Below are positions 14,774-21,814 of a DNA stretch of 24,706 bases, in pieces. This DNA is from a virus, in the IMG/VR virus record IMGVR_UViG_3300034283_003158, positions 1 to 24,706 of that record. The stretch is one strand, 5' to 3'. A program made the translations under genes and the position numbers. Each line of letters begins with the position of its first letter. The first letter of the stretch is position 1. Below the pieces are notes generated by a model. That model saw only the letters and a list, made by a program, of their open reading frames with translations, was not told the origin of the DNA and searched no databases.

Positions 14774-15592
14774 ATGAACCCACTTAAAGCATATTTTCGT
14801 CAACCCGAACTCTATATCAATCTGCCCAGTCAGGGAAAATACTGGCCCGAAGGCAGTATCATGATTCCTGTAAATGGTGAACTGCCAGTGTACAGCATGA
14901 CTGCTGCTGACGATATGCTCATGCTAACACCCGATGCTCTCATCAATGGCAGCGCCACTGTTAATTTGATTCAAAATTGTATACCCAACATACAGGATGC
15001 TTGGCAAACCCCCAGTGTGGATCTGGAATACTTATTAGTGGCTATCCGTATAGCCAGCAGTGGAGCAAACATTCAGATAGAAAGTGTATGCACCAGCTGT
15101 GATCAAAACAATGATTACAGCATTGATCTCAGGGTATTGCTGGAGCGATTTGACCCATCAGCTTGGCATCAGCCGCTGATACTGGGAGAATTGATGCTCA
15201 CATTCAGGCCTTTGAATTTTCAAGTACATAATGATTTCGCAAATAGATTTTTTCAGTGCAAGAAAAAACTCAGCCAAACATCCGCAATTGAAGACACAGA
15301 GCAGAGAGAACTTATCTCCAGTGAGATCATGAGCGAGGTTAACAAAATTGACCTGGAGTATCTGATATCCAATATCTTCATGATACAAACTAAAACAGTC
15401 ACAGTAACTGAACCAGAATTTATATCTGAGTTTGTTTTAAACTGTGACAAACGAACATACAATCAAATAAAGAATCATCTGGATCTTCTGAAAAAATCAA
15501 CTAGATGCGATCATCTGGAATTAATTTGCGATAATTGCGGACACCAGTACAGCTCAGAATTCAGCATGGACTACGCAAGTTTTTTCGAATAA
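14774..15592 (+). CDS. 26: Baseplate hub protein, gp26-type, copy 2 with zinc-ribbon cysteines
   Basis: 272 residues from the ATG one base after the stop of copy 1, with no ribosome binding site of its own, so translation is probably coupled. Family motifs: FRQPELYINLPSQGKYWPEG, PVYSMTAADDMLMLTPDALI, IQNCIPNIQDAWQTPSVDLE and LLVAIRIASSG. Cysteines pair as C106-x-x-C109 and C252-x-x-C255 (CTSC, CDNC), which suggests a zinc ribbon joining the two ends of the protein, as in gp26-type proteins of many T4-like phages. This makes it the better candidate for the true gp26 counterpart. The symbol is by family resemblance, not proven equivalence. Confidence 0.78.
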   Translation: MNPLKAYFRQPELYINLPSQGKYWPEGSIMIPVNGELPVYSMTAADDMLMLTPDALINGSATVNLIQNCIPNIQDAWQTPSVDLEYLLVAIRIASSGANIQIESVCTSCDQNNDYSIDLRVLLERFDPSAWHQPLILGELMLTFRPLNFQVHNDFANRFFQCKKKLSQTSAIEDTEQRELISSEIMSEVNKIDLEYLISNIFMIQTKTVTVTEPEFISEFVLNCDKRTYNQIKNHLDLLKKSTRCDHLELICDNCGHQYSSEFSMDYASFFE

Positions 15593-15621
15593 AGCTGCTT
15601 CGTTGCGACTCTAACCAAGCA

Positions 15622-15819
15622 GTGGAGAGACTGCTGGAGGGCATGGAGCGGCAGATAAATTCATTCAAAGAAGATTTGCTCAAGAGCATCTGGTACATGC
15701 GAGGATCAGTAAGCTATGCAGACATCATGCAGATGACAGAGAAAGAGCGAGCAATCATTGGAAAAATAATCAAAGAAAATCTGGAAACCACAAAAAAGAC
15801 TGGACTACCATATTTTTAG
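15622..15819 (+). CDS. Small conserved protein of the hub cluster
   Basis: About 65 residues: ERQINSFKEDLLKSIWYMRG, then SVSYADIMQMTEKERAIIGK and a C-terminus ENLETTKKTGLPYF. Small proteins with a W-x-M-R-G motif and an E-x-T-K-K-T-x-L-P end accompany gp26-type genes in T4-like phages; their job is not known to me, perhaps hub assembly. The start is uncertain. GTG at 15622 is used here; ATG at 15643 has GGAGG only two bases before it; a longer TTG-initiated frame from 15535 would overlap copy 2 by 58 bases. The stop lies in the loop of the inverted repeat at 15779-15868. Confidence 0.65.
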   Translation: MERLLEGMERQINSFKEDLLKSIWYMRGSVSYADIMQMTEKERAIIGKIIKENLETTKKTGLPYF

Positions 15820-15868
15820 AAGATTGGTAATCCAGTTTTTCTTTTCATAGTTTCCAGTCACAATATGC
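15779..15868. terminator. Long imperfect inverted repeat, likely terminator of the hub operon
   Basis: ACTGGACTACCA (15798-15809 region) pairs with TGGTAATCCAGT (about 15825-15836) with one mismatch, and flanking A-rich and TTTTTCTTTT tracts extend the pairing. The + transcript ends the stem in GTTTTTCTTTTC, as for a rho-independent terminator. Similarity of the two arms continues outward (CTGGAAAC on both), so the minus strand also reads LETMKRKTGLPIF*, like the LETTKKTGLPYF* end of the + gene. Confidence 0.6.
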
Positions 15869-15890
15869 TGCACAGTATCTGGGCAGTTGG

Positions 15891-15947
15891 GAGATGTGCT
15901 ACGCACATCTGTTATTTCGCTTGCTTCGCAAGCTCATAACGTTTTTT
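15891..15947 (+). terminator. Two adjacent stem-loops, the second followed by a T-run
   Basis: AGATGTGC-TAC-GCACATCT is followed directly by GTTAT-TTC-GCTTGC-TTC-GCAAGC-TC-ATAAC and then GTTTTTT. The second can act as a + strand terminator backing up the inverted repeat at 15779-15868. The pair has a related inverted copy near 16010-16050. Confidence 0.5.
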
Positions 15948-15961
15948 AAATCTACAGTTCT

Positions 15962-16210
15962 TTACGTTGATGAACTTTCTTTAGCTGAATACTCTTCATA
16001 GATCCTGCCATATTTCGCCCGTCCGCGGGGCGAAATAATAGATGTGGGTAAACCCTTCATGAGTCCACAGCCAATCAATAACAGAAGTATTAGCGGAGGC
16101 GGTTGACCGGTACCCCCAATCTTCTTATTCGGCAACAACGCTAACATTATGATCTCTGGAGTACACACAAAATGACCAGCCTCAGTGAGGACGGTTAGCG
16201 GTTGCGTCAA
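15962..16210 (-). CDS. Possible small membrane or lipoprotein ORF (doubtful)
   Basis: 82 codons from a TTG, or about 62 from an internal ATG near 16149. It contains a proline-rich turn and a single hydrophobic run, GQPPPLILLLLIGCG, whose LIGC could pass for a lipobox, followed by a polar tail (GRAKYGRIYEEYSAKESSST). Such a layout would fit a small outer-membrane spanin, but no inner-membrane partner is seen, no clear ribosome binding site is present, and the frame crosses one of the hairpin elements. It may be chance. I do not recognise the protein. Confidence 0.2.
   Translation of the reverse strand: MTQPLTVLTEAGHFVCTPEIIMLALLPNKKIGGTGQPPPLILLLLIGCGLMKGLPTSIISPRGRAKYGRIYEEYSAKESSST
16010..16050 (-). 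repeat. Inverted second copy of the two-hairpin element
   Basis: On the minus strand TACCCACATCTATTATTTCGCCC matches, with few changes, the + strand TACGCACATCTGTTATTTCGCTT beginning near 15900. Both copies fold into a short stem followed by a longer one (here GGGT-TT-ACCC and TTTCGCCC-loop-GGGCGAAA) even though the stem bases differ. Confidence 0.5.
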
Positions 16211-16401
16211 CGGGACGATGCTTCAGCGGTATTGACAGCGCCAAAGCAACTTATCAGTGGTTGTATCTTTTTCACAGAGCCACTATCGTTTAACTTAAAA
16301 AGTCTATTTTTGTAACACGCAAGATCCGACGGCCAATTTTTCAGGCAATCTCAATGCGAGTCGAGCAGCCTCGACCAAACAGCGTTACTATATAACCGGA
16401 G

Positions 16402-16830
16402 TTATTTTGAGATGGTCTCTGAAAGTTCCCTGATAGATTGTTTATTGATTTCGAAGAATGTTTTTAGATCTGAAAAAAACCAAGTTCCATGATGTTGTGA
16501 TTTATAATGAGTTCCATGAGGAGGTAAAGTGAGTTTTTCTTGTGCCGGGGTGGCTATGAATGTTCCATGATGTGTAATTTTGATGAACAGTACTGTGAGA
16601 TCACCCTCATCAGCTACCCCCACAGACTGTTCAATCCAATTTTCCAATAGTTTATTAGTGGTTCCTGAAAGTAATTGATGAAATCCAAAAGATTTATAAC
16701 TTTTACACTCGATATTTAGTCGGTCAAAGCTGGGCCCAGGTATAATATCGCCTTTGAAAGTTCTGATCTGCCCTTCGCTCAGTATCTGTTTTCTGTGAGA
16801 GTTTGCTCCACCTATGTAAGAGCATTTTAA
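16402..16830 (-). pseudogene. 3' part of a disrupted PD-(D/E)XK resolvase-like gene
   Basis: An open frame of 142 codons with no usable start near its beginning; the first candidate (TTG, 16647) would miss the catalytic motifs. It reads SYIGGANSHRKQILSEGQIR, then FKGDIIPGPSFDRLNIECKS, then FGFHQLLSGTTNKLLENWIE. GDI and ECK give the D...ExK centre of PD-(D/E)XK nucleases, as in phage Holliday-junction-resolvase-like proteins. The missing 5' end is found at 17948-18001, beyond the GIY-YIG endonuclease. About 15-25 codons between the two parts appear lost, judged from memory of the family. Two stop codons of the inserted gene precede it in the same frame, so read-through is unlikely. Function is probably abolished, unless a non-canonical start is used. 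Confidence 0.75.
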
Positions 16831-16833
16831 TTA

Positions 16834-17907
16834 TTAATCTGTAGGCTTAAATTTACAATTTTCGAAATGATATCTTTTCATGTTAGCAGCACCACCTGTT
16901 TTTTTACAATATACACATGTTGCTGTTTTTTTCTTATGCCCTTTAGAAGCTTGACTTAGTTTTTCTCCAAAACCATCAGGCTTTGGTTTTCCTTTGGAGC
17001 TTTTGCTTATGTTTTGCTTCCAAGCATCAATCTCCTCTTCGGTCATCTTGTAAAAACAAGGTTTGTTAAACATTCCATTTTTTTCCCCACGGTGAATTCT
17101 GCGCTTGTCATTTTTCCATTTTAATTTAGTTTCTTCAGTATGTTTCTTTCCAAACATTCCGTTTTCGTCACCGCGTTTTGGACATTTTTCACGCAAAATT
17201 TTTTTAATTTGAATGGATTTCTCTTCTCCAAAAAGTCCTTCATATTTTTTATTTTTATTATATGGTTCTTTTCCGTATTGAGGATTGTTTTTTCCTCTAG
17301 AATACATATTTAAAAAAGTTTCTCGTTCTTCATCATTCATTAGTCTATGAAGATAATGACTTTCACCTGAATAATACAGTTCATTTAATTTTTTCATCTC
17401 ATCACTAGATAATAGGGCTCTCCAGTGAGGGTTATTTTTATATCTCTCAGTTAAACTATTACTTATTTTTAAGCGAGTTTCTTCCAAGTGTTCTTCTGGT
17501 GGTATAAACTTTATGGCACCAATATGGCGATTGAAGTATTTTGGAGTCGACTGATTGGGCAATTTTGCTCTCAACACGTCTTCAAAAATTTGTTTTCTGA
17601 CCTCTTCATAAACTAACGAGCCTCTTGTTTTATGTAAGGATTCAATATAAAACAGATAATTTTCTTTTCCTTTACTAGAAATACATTGATTTAATAATTC
17701 AGATGAACCAGTGTACGATTTCCAATCAGATTCTTTTTTAATCCTTTTTTTATTCTTCTTACCTTTTACTGTTTTTCTTAAATACTGATGAAATTGCTTT
17801 TTGCCTATGTATTCTTTACCTGTATCACATTCAACTATGCGGTAGATAAATCCAAACCATTCATCAATATTAAACTCTTCAGGAAAAATCCAATGTCCGA
17901 TGTCCAT
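16834..17907 (-). CDS. GIY-YIG homing endonuclease inserted in a resolvase-like gene
   Basis: 357 residues. The N-terminal GIY-YIG nuclease domain shows FGFIYRIVECDTGKEYIGKK (residues about 18-37), a basic loop, then WKSYTGSS and a Glu-containing EEVRKQIFEDVLRAKLPNQS region. The middle has NUMOD-like DNA-binding segments (KISNSLTERY, GKNNPQYGKEPYNK, GDENGMFGKKHTEETKLKW, GEKNGMFNKPCFYKM). The end holds a Cys/His cluster (CVYCKKTGGAANMKRYHFEN followed by C), typical for Seg-like and cyanophage-type enzymes. The ATG has AGGAG at 17913-17917, inside a hairpin with a late promoter as its loop. It splits a gene coding a PD-(D/E)XK protein. Flanks are too short for a group I intron, so this is a free-standing insertion. 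Confidence 0.86.
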   Translation of the reverse strand: MDIGHWIFPEEFNIDEWFGFIYRIVECDTGKEYIGKKQFHQYLRKTVKGKKNKKRIKKESDWKSYTGSSELLNQCISSKGKENYLFYIESLHKTRGSLVYEEVRKQIFEDVLRAKLPNQSTPKYFNRHIGAIKFIPPEEHLEETRLKISNSLTERYKNNPHWRALLSSDEMKKLNELYYSGESHYLHRLMNDEERETFLNMYSRGKNNPQYGKEPYNKNKKYEGLFGEEKSIQIKKILREKCPKRGDENGMFGKKHTEETKLKWKNDKRRIHRGEKNGMFNKPCFYKMTEEEIDAWKQNISKSSKGKPKPDGFGEKLSQASKGHKKKTATCVYCKKTGGAANMKRYHFENCKFKPTD

Positions 17908-17946
17908 AAAAGCTCCTCATTTTATTTATGTAAATGAGTAGCTTTT
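17908..17946 (-). promoter_or_regulatory. Hairpin hiding the endonuclease RBS, with late promoter in its loop
   Basis: The arms at 17908-17922 and 17932-17946 match at 14 of 15 positions, and the loop (17923-17931) is ACATAAATA on the minus strand, containing the late box CATAAATA (17923-17930). The downstream arm holds GAGGAG, the ribosome binding site of the gene starting at 17907. A transcript coming from gp46 would fold and hide this site. A late transcript starting about six bases after the box (near 17917) would lack the upstream arm and expose it. Confidence 0.72.
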
Positions 17947-17947
17947 A

Positions 17948-18001
17948 TTGGTTTAAAACCCTTTCCCAGCTATTTCCCTTTTGTTTTTGCGGATTTGGCA
18001 T
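17948..18001 (-). pseudogene. 5' part of the disrupted resolvase-like gene
   Basis: From an ATG at 18001, ten bases after the gp46 stop, the frame reads MPNPQKQKGNSWERVLNQ and then meets TAA. KGNSWER with its Glu is the typical first motif of PD-(D/E)XK nucleases of phage resolvase type, whose remaining motifs are at 16402-16830. The break falls right where the hairpin and GIY-YIG gene begin. An overlapping ATG at 18008 opens only a 12-codon frame. Confidence 0.68.
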
Positions 18002-18010
18002 CACTCATAG

Positions 18011-19768
18011 TTATGCCGTCTCCTGCAAGTACTGGGTGAAACCATTTTCTTTAATCACCTTGAGTACGTTATTAACTCTGCTGGCCAATTCGTCTTTGTG
18101 ACTGATTAACCAAACACTGCGATGACGTTCGCGAGTCATGTGTTTGAGAACAGCCATGGCGTTTTCTACTCCAGCAGCGTCCATACCATTATCGATCATC
18201 TCGTCAATGAACAATAGATTAATGGGCTGATATAAACTTTCCCAAACATCTCTGAAACTCCAGCTCAAACACAATATTAAACGGGTACTTTCGCCGCGTG
18301 AGAGATTCCCCACATCTAGATCTCTACCCAATTCTTCAATTTTTACACTGAGATCGCTCTGGAAAACCACACGATGCGGTAACCCCATTTTGTACAGATA
18401 GTAACTGAGTCTCTGATTCAGATAGTTGAGGTTTTGTTCAATGATTCTTTTTCTAATAAAACTGTCTTTGTTAGTGAGCAGTTTCAACAGAAATTCCTCG
18501 TGATCCTGAACTTTTTTCAGCTGATTGATGAGATCATAGTTGATCTCCTCCAGTGCATGGGTAGTCATTTCAACAATCTGTTCCTGGTAAGGATCAGTCT
18601 GAGTTCGTTGTGCTTCCAATTGAGAATATAATGCCTGAAGATTGCTGCGATGTTCCACAGCATTTTCCACTGAATCATAGATGGTCTTGACTGGTTTATC
18701 CATGACACAGAGATTGCGCTGATCGTCAGAACATTTGGTTACTTCCAGCTGTAACTGATTTAACACCGATTGAGTTTCAGTCACTTGTAACTGTTTTGCA
18801 GCCAACTGTTTGTCCAGATCCGGAACTGGCTGTCCACAAGTGTAACAACGATTTTCACTTAAACTAATCAGTTCAGCCTGTAATCTTTCCAGTGTTTTTT
18901 GCTCACGTTTTAGAGCTAGACTTTTTTGCTGACACAACTGTTCCAGATGCTGACGTTGTTGTGTTAACTGCTGATATTGTTTCCAGCTTTCGTGTAAAGC
19001 AATTTCAGCTTCAATATCCACACTGCTCAGTTGTTCAATAGCTGATTCAGTGATTGCGATATCGGATTTTTTACGTTCCTGCCAGGTTTGTTGACGCTTT
19101 AACAGGTTAGAGATCTGCTCCTGTATACGCTTGTTGGCATTAGTGACTGCTTGAATTCTTTGTTCTTCCTGGGTGATCAGGTCTCGGGTGGCTTTCATTT
19201 GCTCACGAAGACGATCAGCTTTTTCACTTAGCAAAGTGATTCCCAAGAGCTGCTCAATGATGGTTCTCTGTTCATTGGCTTTTAACGCCAAGAACGGATT
19301 AGTATAAGTGTTGAGAGCCACCACATGCTGAAACATGTCGTGTGTCATTCCCAGCAATTGATCAATGGCATTTTGTGTTTCACGACTATCACCCTGTGCT
19401 TCATCTGCTGCCTGCTGTTCCTCATTGTTGATGAAGAACTTGAATACGTTGGGTTTTCTGCCTCGTTCAACACGATATGCCTGGCCTTGAATTTCAAAAT
19501 CCACTGTGACCAGCAGATTTTTTCCATTGGTTTTGTTGATGAGATTTTCTTTTTTGATGTTAGAGAGTGCTTGACCATATAAAGCATAACTCAGTGCGTT
19601 TAAAACGGCTGTTTTCCCTGTACCATTCCTTGAACCACCATCTTCGCCACCCAAGTCAATATTTTCACCCAGGACCAATGTGAGGTCCTGGGTGTCAAAT
19701 TTCACTGCTTGTGTATTCTGACCCACACTGAGGAAATTTTTAACTGTGATATTCTTAATCTTAAACAT
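18011..19768 (-). CDS. 46: Recombination nuclease ATPase subunit (T4 gp46, Rad50/SbcC-like)
   Basis: 585 residues, near T4 gp46 (560). SMC-like ATPase that pairs with gp47 to resect DNA ends for recombination-dependent replication. Walker A GSRNGTGKT is at 45-53, a zinc hook CYTCG at 308-312 in the middle of a long coiled coil (about 180-430), the ABC signature NLSRGE at 488-493, Walker B LLFIDE at 518-523, and the switch His in WLISHKDE near 555. All elements needed for activity are present. It begins one base after the gp47 stop. The ATG has little ribosome binding site, so coupling to gp47 is likely. Confidence 0.95.
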   Translation of the reverse strand: MFKIKNITVKNFLSVGQNTQAVKFDTQDLTLVLGENIDLGGEDGGSRNGTGKTAVLNALSYALYGQALSNIKKENLINKTNGKNLLVTVDFEIQGQAYRVERGRKPNVFKFFINNEEQQAADEAQGDSRETQNAIDQLLGMTHDMFQHVVALNTYTNPFLALKANEQRTIIEQLLGITLLSEKADRLREQMKATRDLITQEEQRIQAVTNANKRIQEQISNLLKRQQTWQERKKSDIAITESAIEQLSSVDIEAEIALHESWKQYQQLTQQRQHLEQLCQQKSLALKREQKTLERLQAELISLSENRCYTCGQPVPDLDKQLAAKQLQVTETQSVLNQLQLEVTKCSDDQRNLCVMDKPVKTIYDSVENAVEHRSNLQALYSQLEAQRTQTDPYQEQIVEMTTHALEEINYDLINQLKKVQDHEEFLLKLLTNKDSFIRKRIIEQNLNYLNQRLSYYLYKMGLPHRVVFQSDLSVKIEELGRDLDVGNLSRGESTRLILCLSWSFRDVWESLYQPINLLFIDEMIDNGMDAAGVENAMAVLKHMTRERHRSVWLISHKDELASRVNNVLKVIKENGFTQYLQETA

Positions 19769-19769
19769 G

Positions 19770-20786
19770 TTATAAGTTACGGTATATATCCATCAGCAGA
19801 TTGTTGTCATAAAATTCACTGTTGATATTAACAATTTGTGCATTTACAATCTGATCCACGCTCTCAAACTTCAGATCCGGCGCTGCGGTGTCTTCAGTGT
19901 GAGCATTGTCTTTTTGACTTATCAAACTAATTTCTCTGAGTTGATAAGTTTCGCAAAAAGTTTCTTTCACAAAGCTGGCTTCTTCGTAAGAGATATCCAC
20001 GTCCAGGCGAATCCTCACATAGCTGTTGGGCAACAGATAACGTTCTGGTTCCTGAATTACATCGCTGATGTTGAATACACGATAACGTGGAGCTCCGGGC
20101 CAAGCATAGTAAGTGGGTTCTGATCCCCATTCCAGTATCATGCAACCACGGTCATCGTCGCCGGCGTCACTAAAGTTGTGAGGGAAACAGTTACCCATGT
20201 AGGTGATGTTTCCCTGAGTCTGACGCTTGTGGAAGTGGCCTGTGAATACCTGACCAATACGCTGAAAATCGTCGGCTTTTAATTCGCCCAGATCCGGCAT
20301 CTGTACCATGGCATTCATGAGAAAGTTGGGCAACTCCAGATGCCCAAACAGATACTGCCCTTGTTGTTTTTGAATCTTTTTGTAGTCTTCTCCCACTAAC
20401 CAGGGTGCAAACACACAGTCGCCCTCGGTGTGGAAATCGTTGATGATATCCACACGATCTATGTTGCGAGCCCAGCTAACACTGTATAAGTCACGACGAT
20501 CACGGTAAAACAAATCGTGATTGCCGGGTATCATGATGGTTCTGGGAAAAGTCTTGCTTACTAATTCCAAACATTCCAGACTGTAATTCAGAGTCTGTAC
20601 ATTAATGGTGTTGCGATTGTTGTGAAAATCTCCCAAAAACAAACAGATATCGCAACCATGCTGCCGTCCTAAGTCGCACATCCACTGAACAAAATTCAAA
20701 CAATCCTGATTGTGTTGCAACCCATTGCTTTTATATCCCAGGTGAATATCAGTAAACGCCATGGCTTTTTTGAATAAATTGGGCAT
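19770..20786 (-). CDS. 47: Recombination nuclease subunit (T4 gp47, Mre11/SbcD-like)
   Basis: 338 residues, about the length of T4 gp47. Metallophosphoesterase motifs in order: FTDIHLGYK (residues 12-20), FLGDFHNNRNT near 50-60, PGNHDLF near 86-92, GHLE near 148 and TGHFHKRQT near 182-190. These coordinate the two metal ions of the nuclease site. The C-terminal part should contact gp46. It lies between the PiT transporter and gp46 with a 34-base gap upstream. The ATG has no close Shine-Dalgarno; a GGAG occurs about 20 bases before it. Confidence 0.94.
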   Translation of the reverse strand: MPNLFKKAMAFTDIHLGYKSNGLQHNQDCLNFVQWMCDLGRQHGCDICLFLGDFHNNRNTINVQTLNYSLECLELVSKTFPRTIMIPGNHDLFYRDRRDLYSVSWARNIDRVDIINDFHTEGDCVFAPWLVGEDYKKIQKQQGQYLFGHLELPNFLMNAMVQMPDLGELKADDFQRIGQVFTGHFHKRQTQGNITYMGNCFPHNFSDAGDDDRGCMILEWGSEPTYYAWPGAPRYRVFNISDVIQEPERYLLPNSYVRIRLDVDISYEEASFVKETFCETYQLREISLISQKDNAHTEDTAAPDLKFESVDQIVNAQIVNINSEFYDNNLLMDIYRNL

Positions 20787-20820
20787 AGTTAATTATATTT
20801 TAATAACTCCAGTAAGTCTA

Positions 20821-21813
20821 CTAAAAAGGTTTAAAACCGGTATAAAACGCTGCTGCTATAAGTGCGCTACAGGGTATAGTAATAACCCAGGCCATCACTA
20901 TGCGACGAGCAGTTTTCCACTTCACATTGGGTTCTGTTTCGCTCGCACCCACGCCCAAAATACCACCAGTAATAGTATGAGTAGTACTGACGGGAATGCC
21001 CATGCTACTAGCAATAAACAACATAATACTACCACCAGATTCCGCACAAAATCCTCCTCTGCTGTCCAGCTTGGTTAACTTAAACCCCAGTGTGTCAACG
21101 ATTCTCCAACCACCAGCCAATGTGCCCAACCCAATGGCCAAAAAGCTGGCCAGTATTACCCAGTAGGGTATAACATCAGTGGCTTTGAGCTGGCCGCCAG
21201 CCACCAATATCAGGAAAATAATTCCAGCAGTTTTTTGTGCATCATTGGCACCGTGACCCATGCTATAACATGCACTGCTGGCTAACTGGGCCCACCGAAA
21301 CTTCTGATCCAGCGTTTTATTGGTTGTGGGCCAGATAGCTCTGGCTGCTGTATTGATACCCGCACCCAGCATAAATCCAATCACTGGGCTCAGCACAATA
21401 AAAGAACCAATCTTCACGATGTTATCCCAAATCAGTGGGTCTGTACCGGTTTTGCACACAGTTGCTCCGATGAGTCCACCAATCAGTGCGTGACTGCTGC
21501 TGGTAGGCAATCCATAATACCAAGTGATCATGTTCCAGGCAATAGCACCCATTAGACATCCAAAAATCACATTGAGGTCAACCACGCTGGGTTGAACAAT
21601 GCCTTTGCCGATGGTGGCAGCCACGTGATTGCCAATAAAAAACACCGAGACAAAGTTAAAGACAGCAGCCATGGCCACTGCCTTTCTGGTGCTCAATGCT
21701 CCTGTGGCCACCACTGTGGCTATGCTGTTGGCTGCGTCATGAAAACCATTGGTGAAATCAAAAACCAATGCTATAAAAATTAAAAATAAAATACTGACTA
21801 ATACTGGGTCCAC
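20821..21813 (-). CDS. PiT-family inorganic phosphate transporter
   Basis: 330 residues, about ten hydrophobic segments. Carries both halves of the PiT/PHO4 signature: DFTNGFHDAANSIATVVATG near residue 19-38 and SMGHGANDAQKTAGI near 190-205, plus GLPTSSSHALIGGLIGA and GIPVSTTHTITGGILGVG, the paired helix-reentry repeats of the family. It would import phosphate with H+ or Na+ through the host inner membrane. Starts at GTG with AGGAG inside the end of the gp55 gene, one base apart from it, so it belongs to the gp55-gp47-gp46 operon. No damage is seen. This is a host-derived auxiliary metabolic gene; phages more often carry pstS or phoH. Confidence 0.93.
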   Translation of the reverse strand: MDPVLVSILFLIFIALVFDFTNGFHDAANSIATVVATGALSTRKAVAMAAVFNFVSVFFIGNHVAATIGKGIVQPSVVDLNVIFGCLMGAIAWNMITWYYGLPTSSSHALIGGLIGATVCKTGTDPLIWDNIVKIGSFIVLSPVIGFMLGAGINTAARAIWPTTNKTLDQKFRWAQLASSACYSMGHGANDAQKTAGIIFLILVAGGQLKATDVIPYWVILASFLAIGLGTLAGGWRIVDTLGFKLTKLDSRGGFCAESGGSIMLFIASSMGIPVSTTHTITGGILGVGASETEPNVKWKTARRIVMAWVITIPCSALIAAAFYTGFKPF

Positions 21814-21814
21814 G

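Larger units (their letters stand above)
15820..16401. other. 582-base stretch without a convincing gene, rich in stem-loops
   Basis: No open frame here has family motifs. It contains AGATGTGC-TAC-GCACATCT (15892-15910), a nested stem at 15911-15940 followed by GTTTTTT, TTTCGCCC...GGGCGAAA (about 16013-16036), CCTCA-G-TGAGG (16180-16190), GTTG-CGT-CAAC (16201-16211) and GTCGAG-CAGC-CTCGAC (16360-16375). Base composition looks slightly more GC-rich than the flanks. I found no tRNA. It could be a structured RNA, a mobile-element remnant or a relaxed intergenic scar. Confidence 0.5.

Noticed and set aside
15820-16401. tRNA or tmRNA in the stem-loop-rich gap
   Set aside because: No T-loop consensus with matching acceptor stem was found on either strand by eye.
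16402-16647. The 81-codon frame from TTG at 16647 as an independent small gene
   Set aside because: The same frame continues upstream with PD-(D/E)XK motifs to 16830, so it is the tail of the broken resolvase-like gene.
16834-18001. A group I intron carrying the GIY-YIG gene
   Set aside because: Only about 40 bases precede and fewer than 10 follow the endonuclease gene, leaving no room for the catalytic core; some host-gene codons also seem lost.
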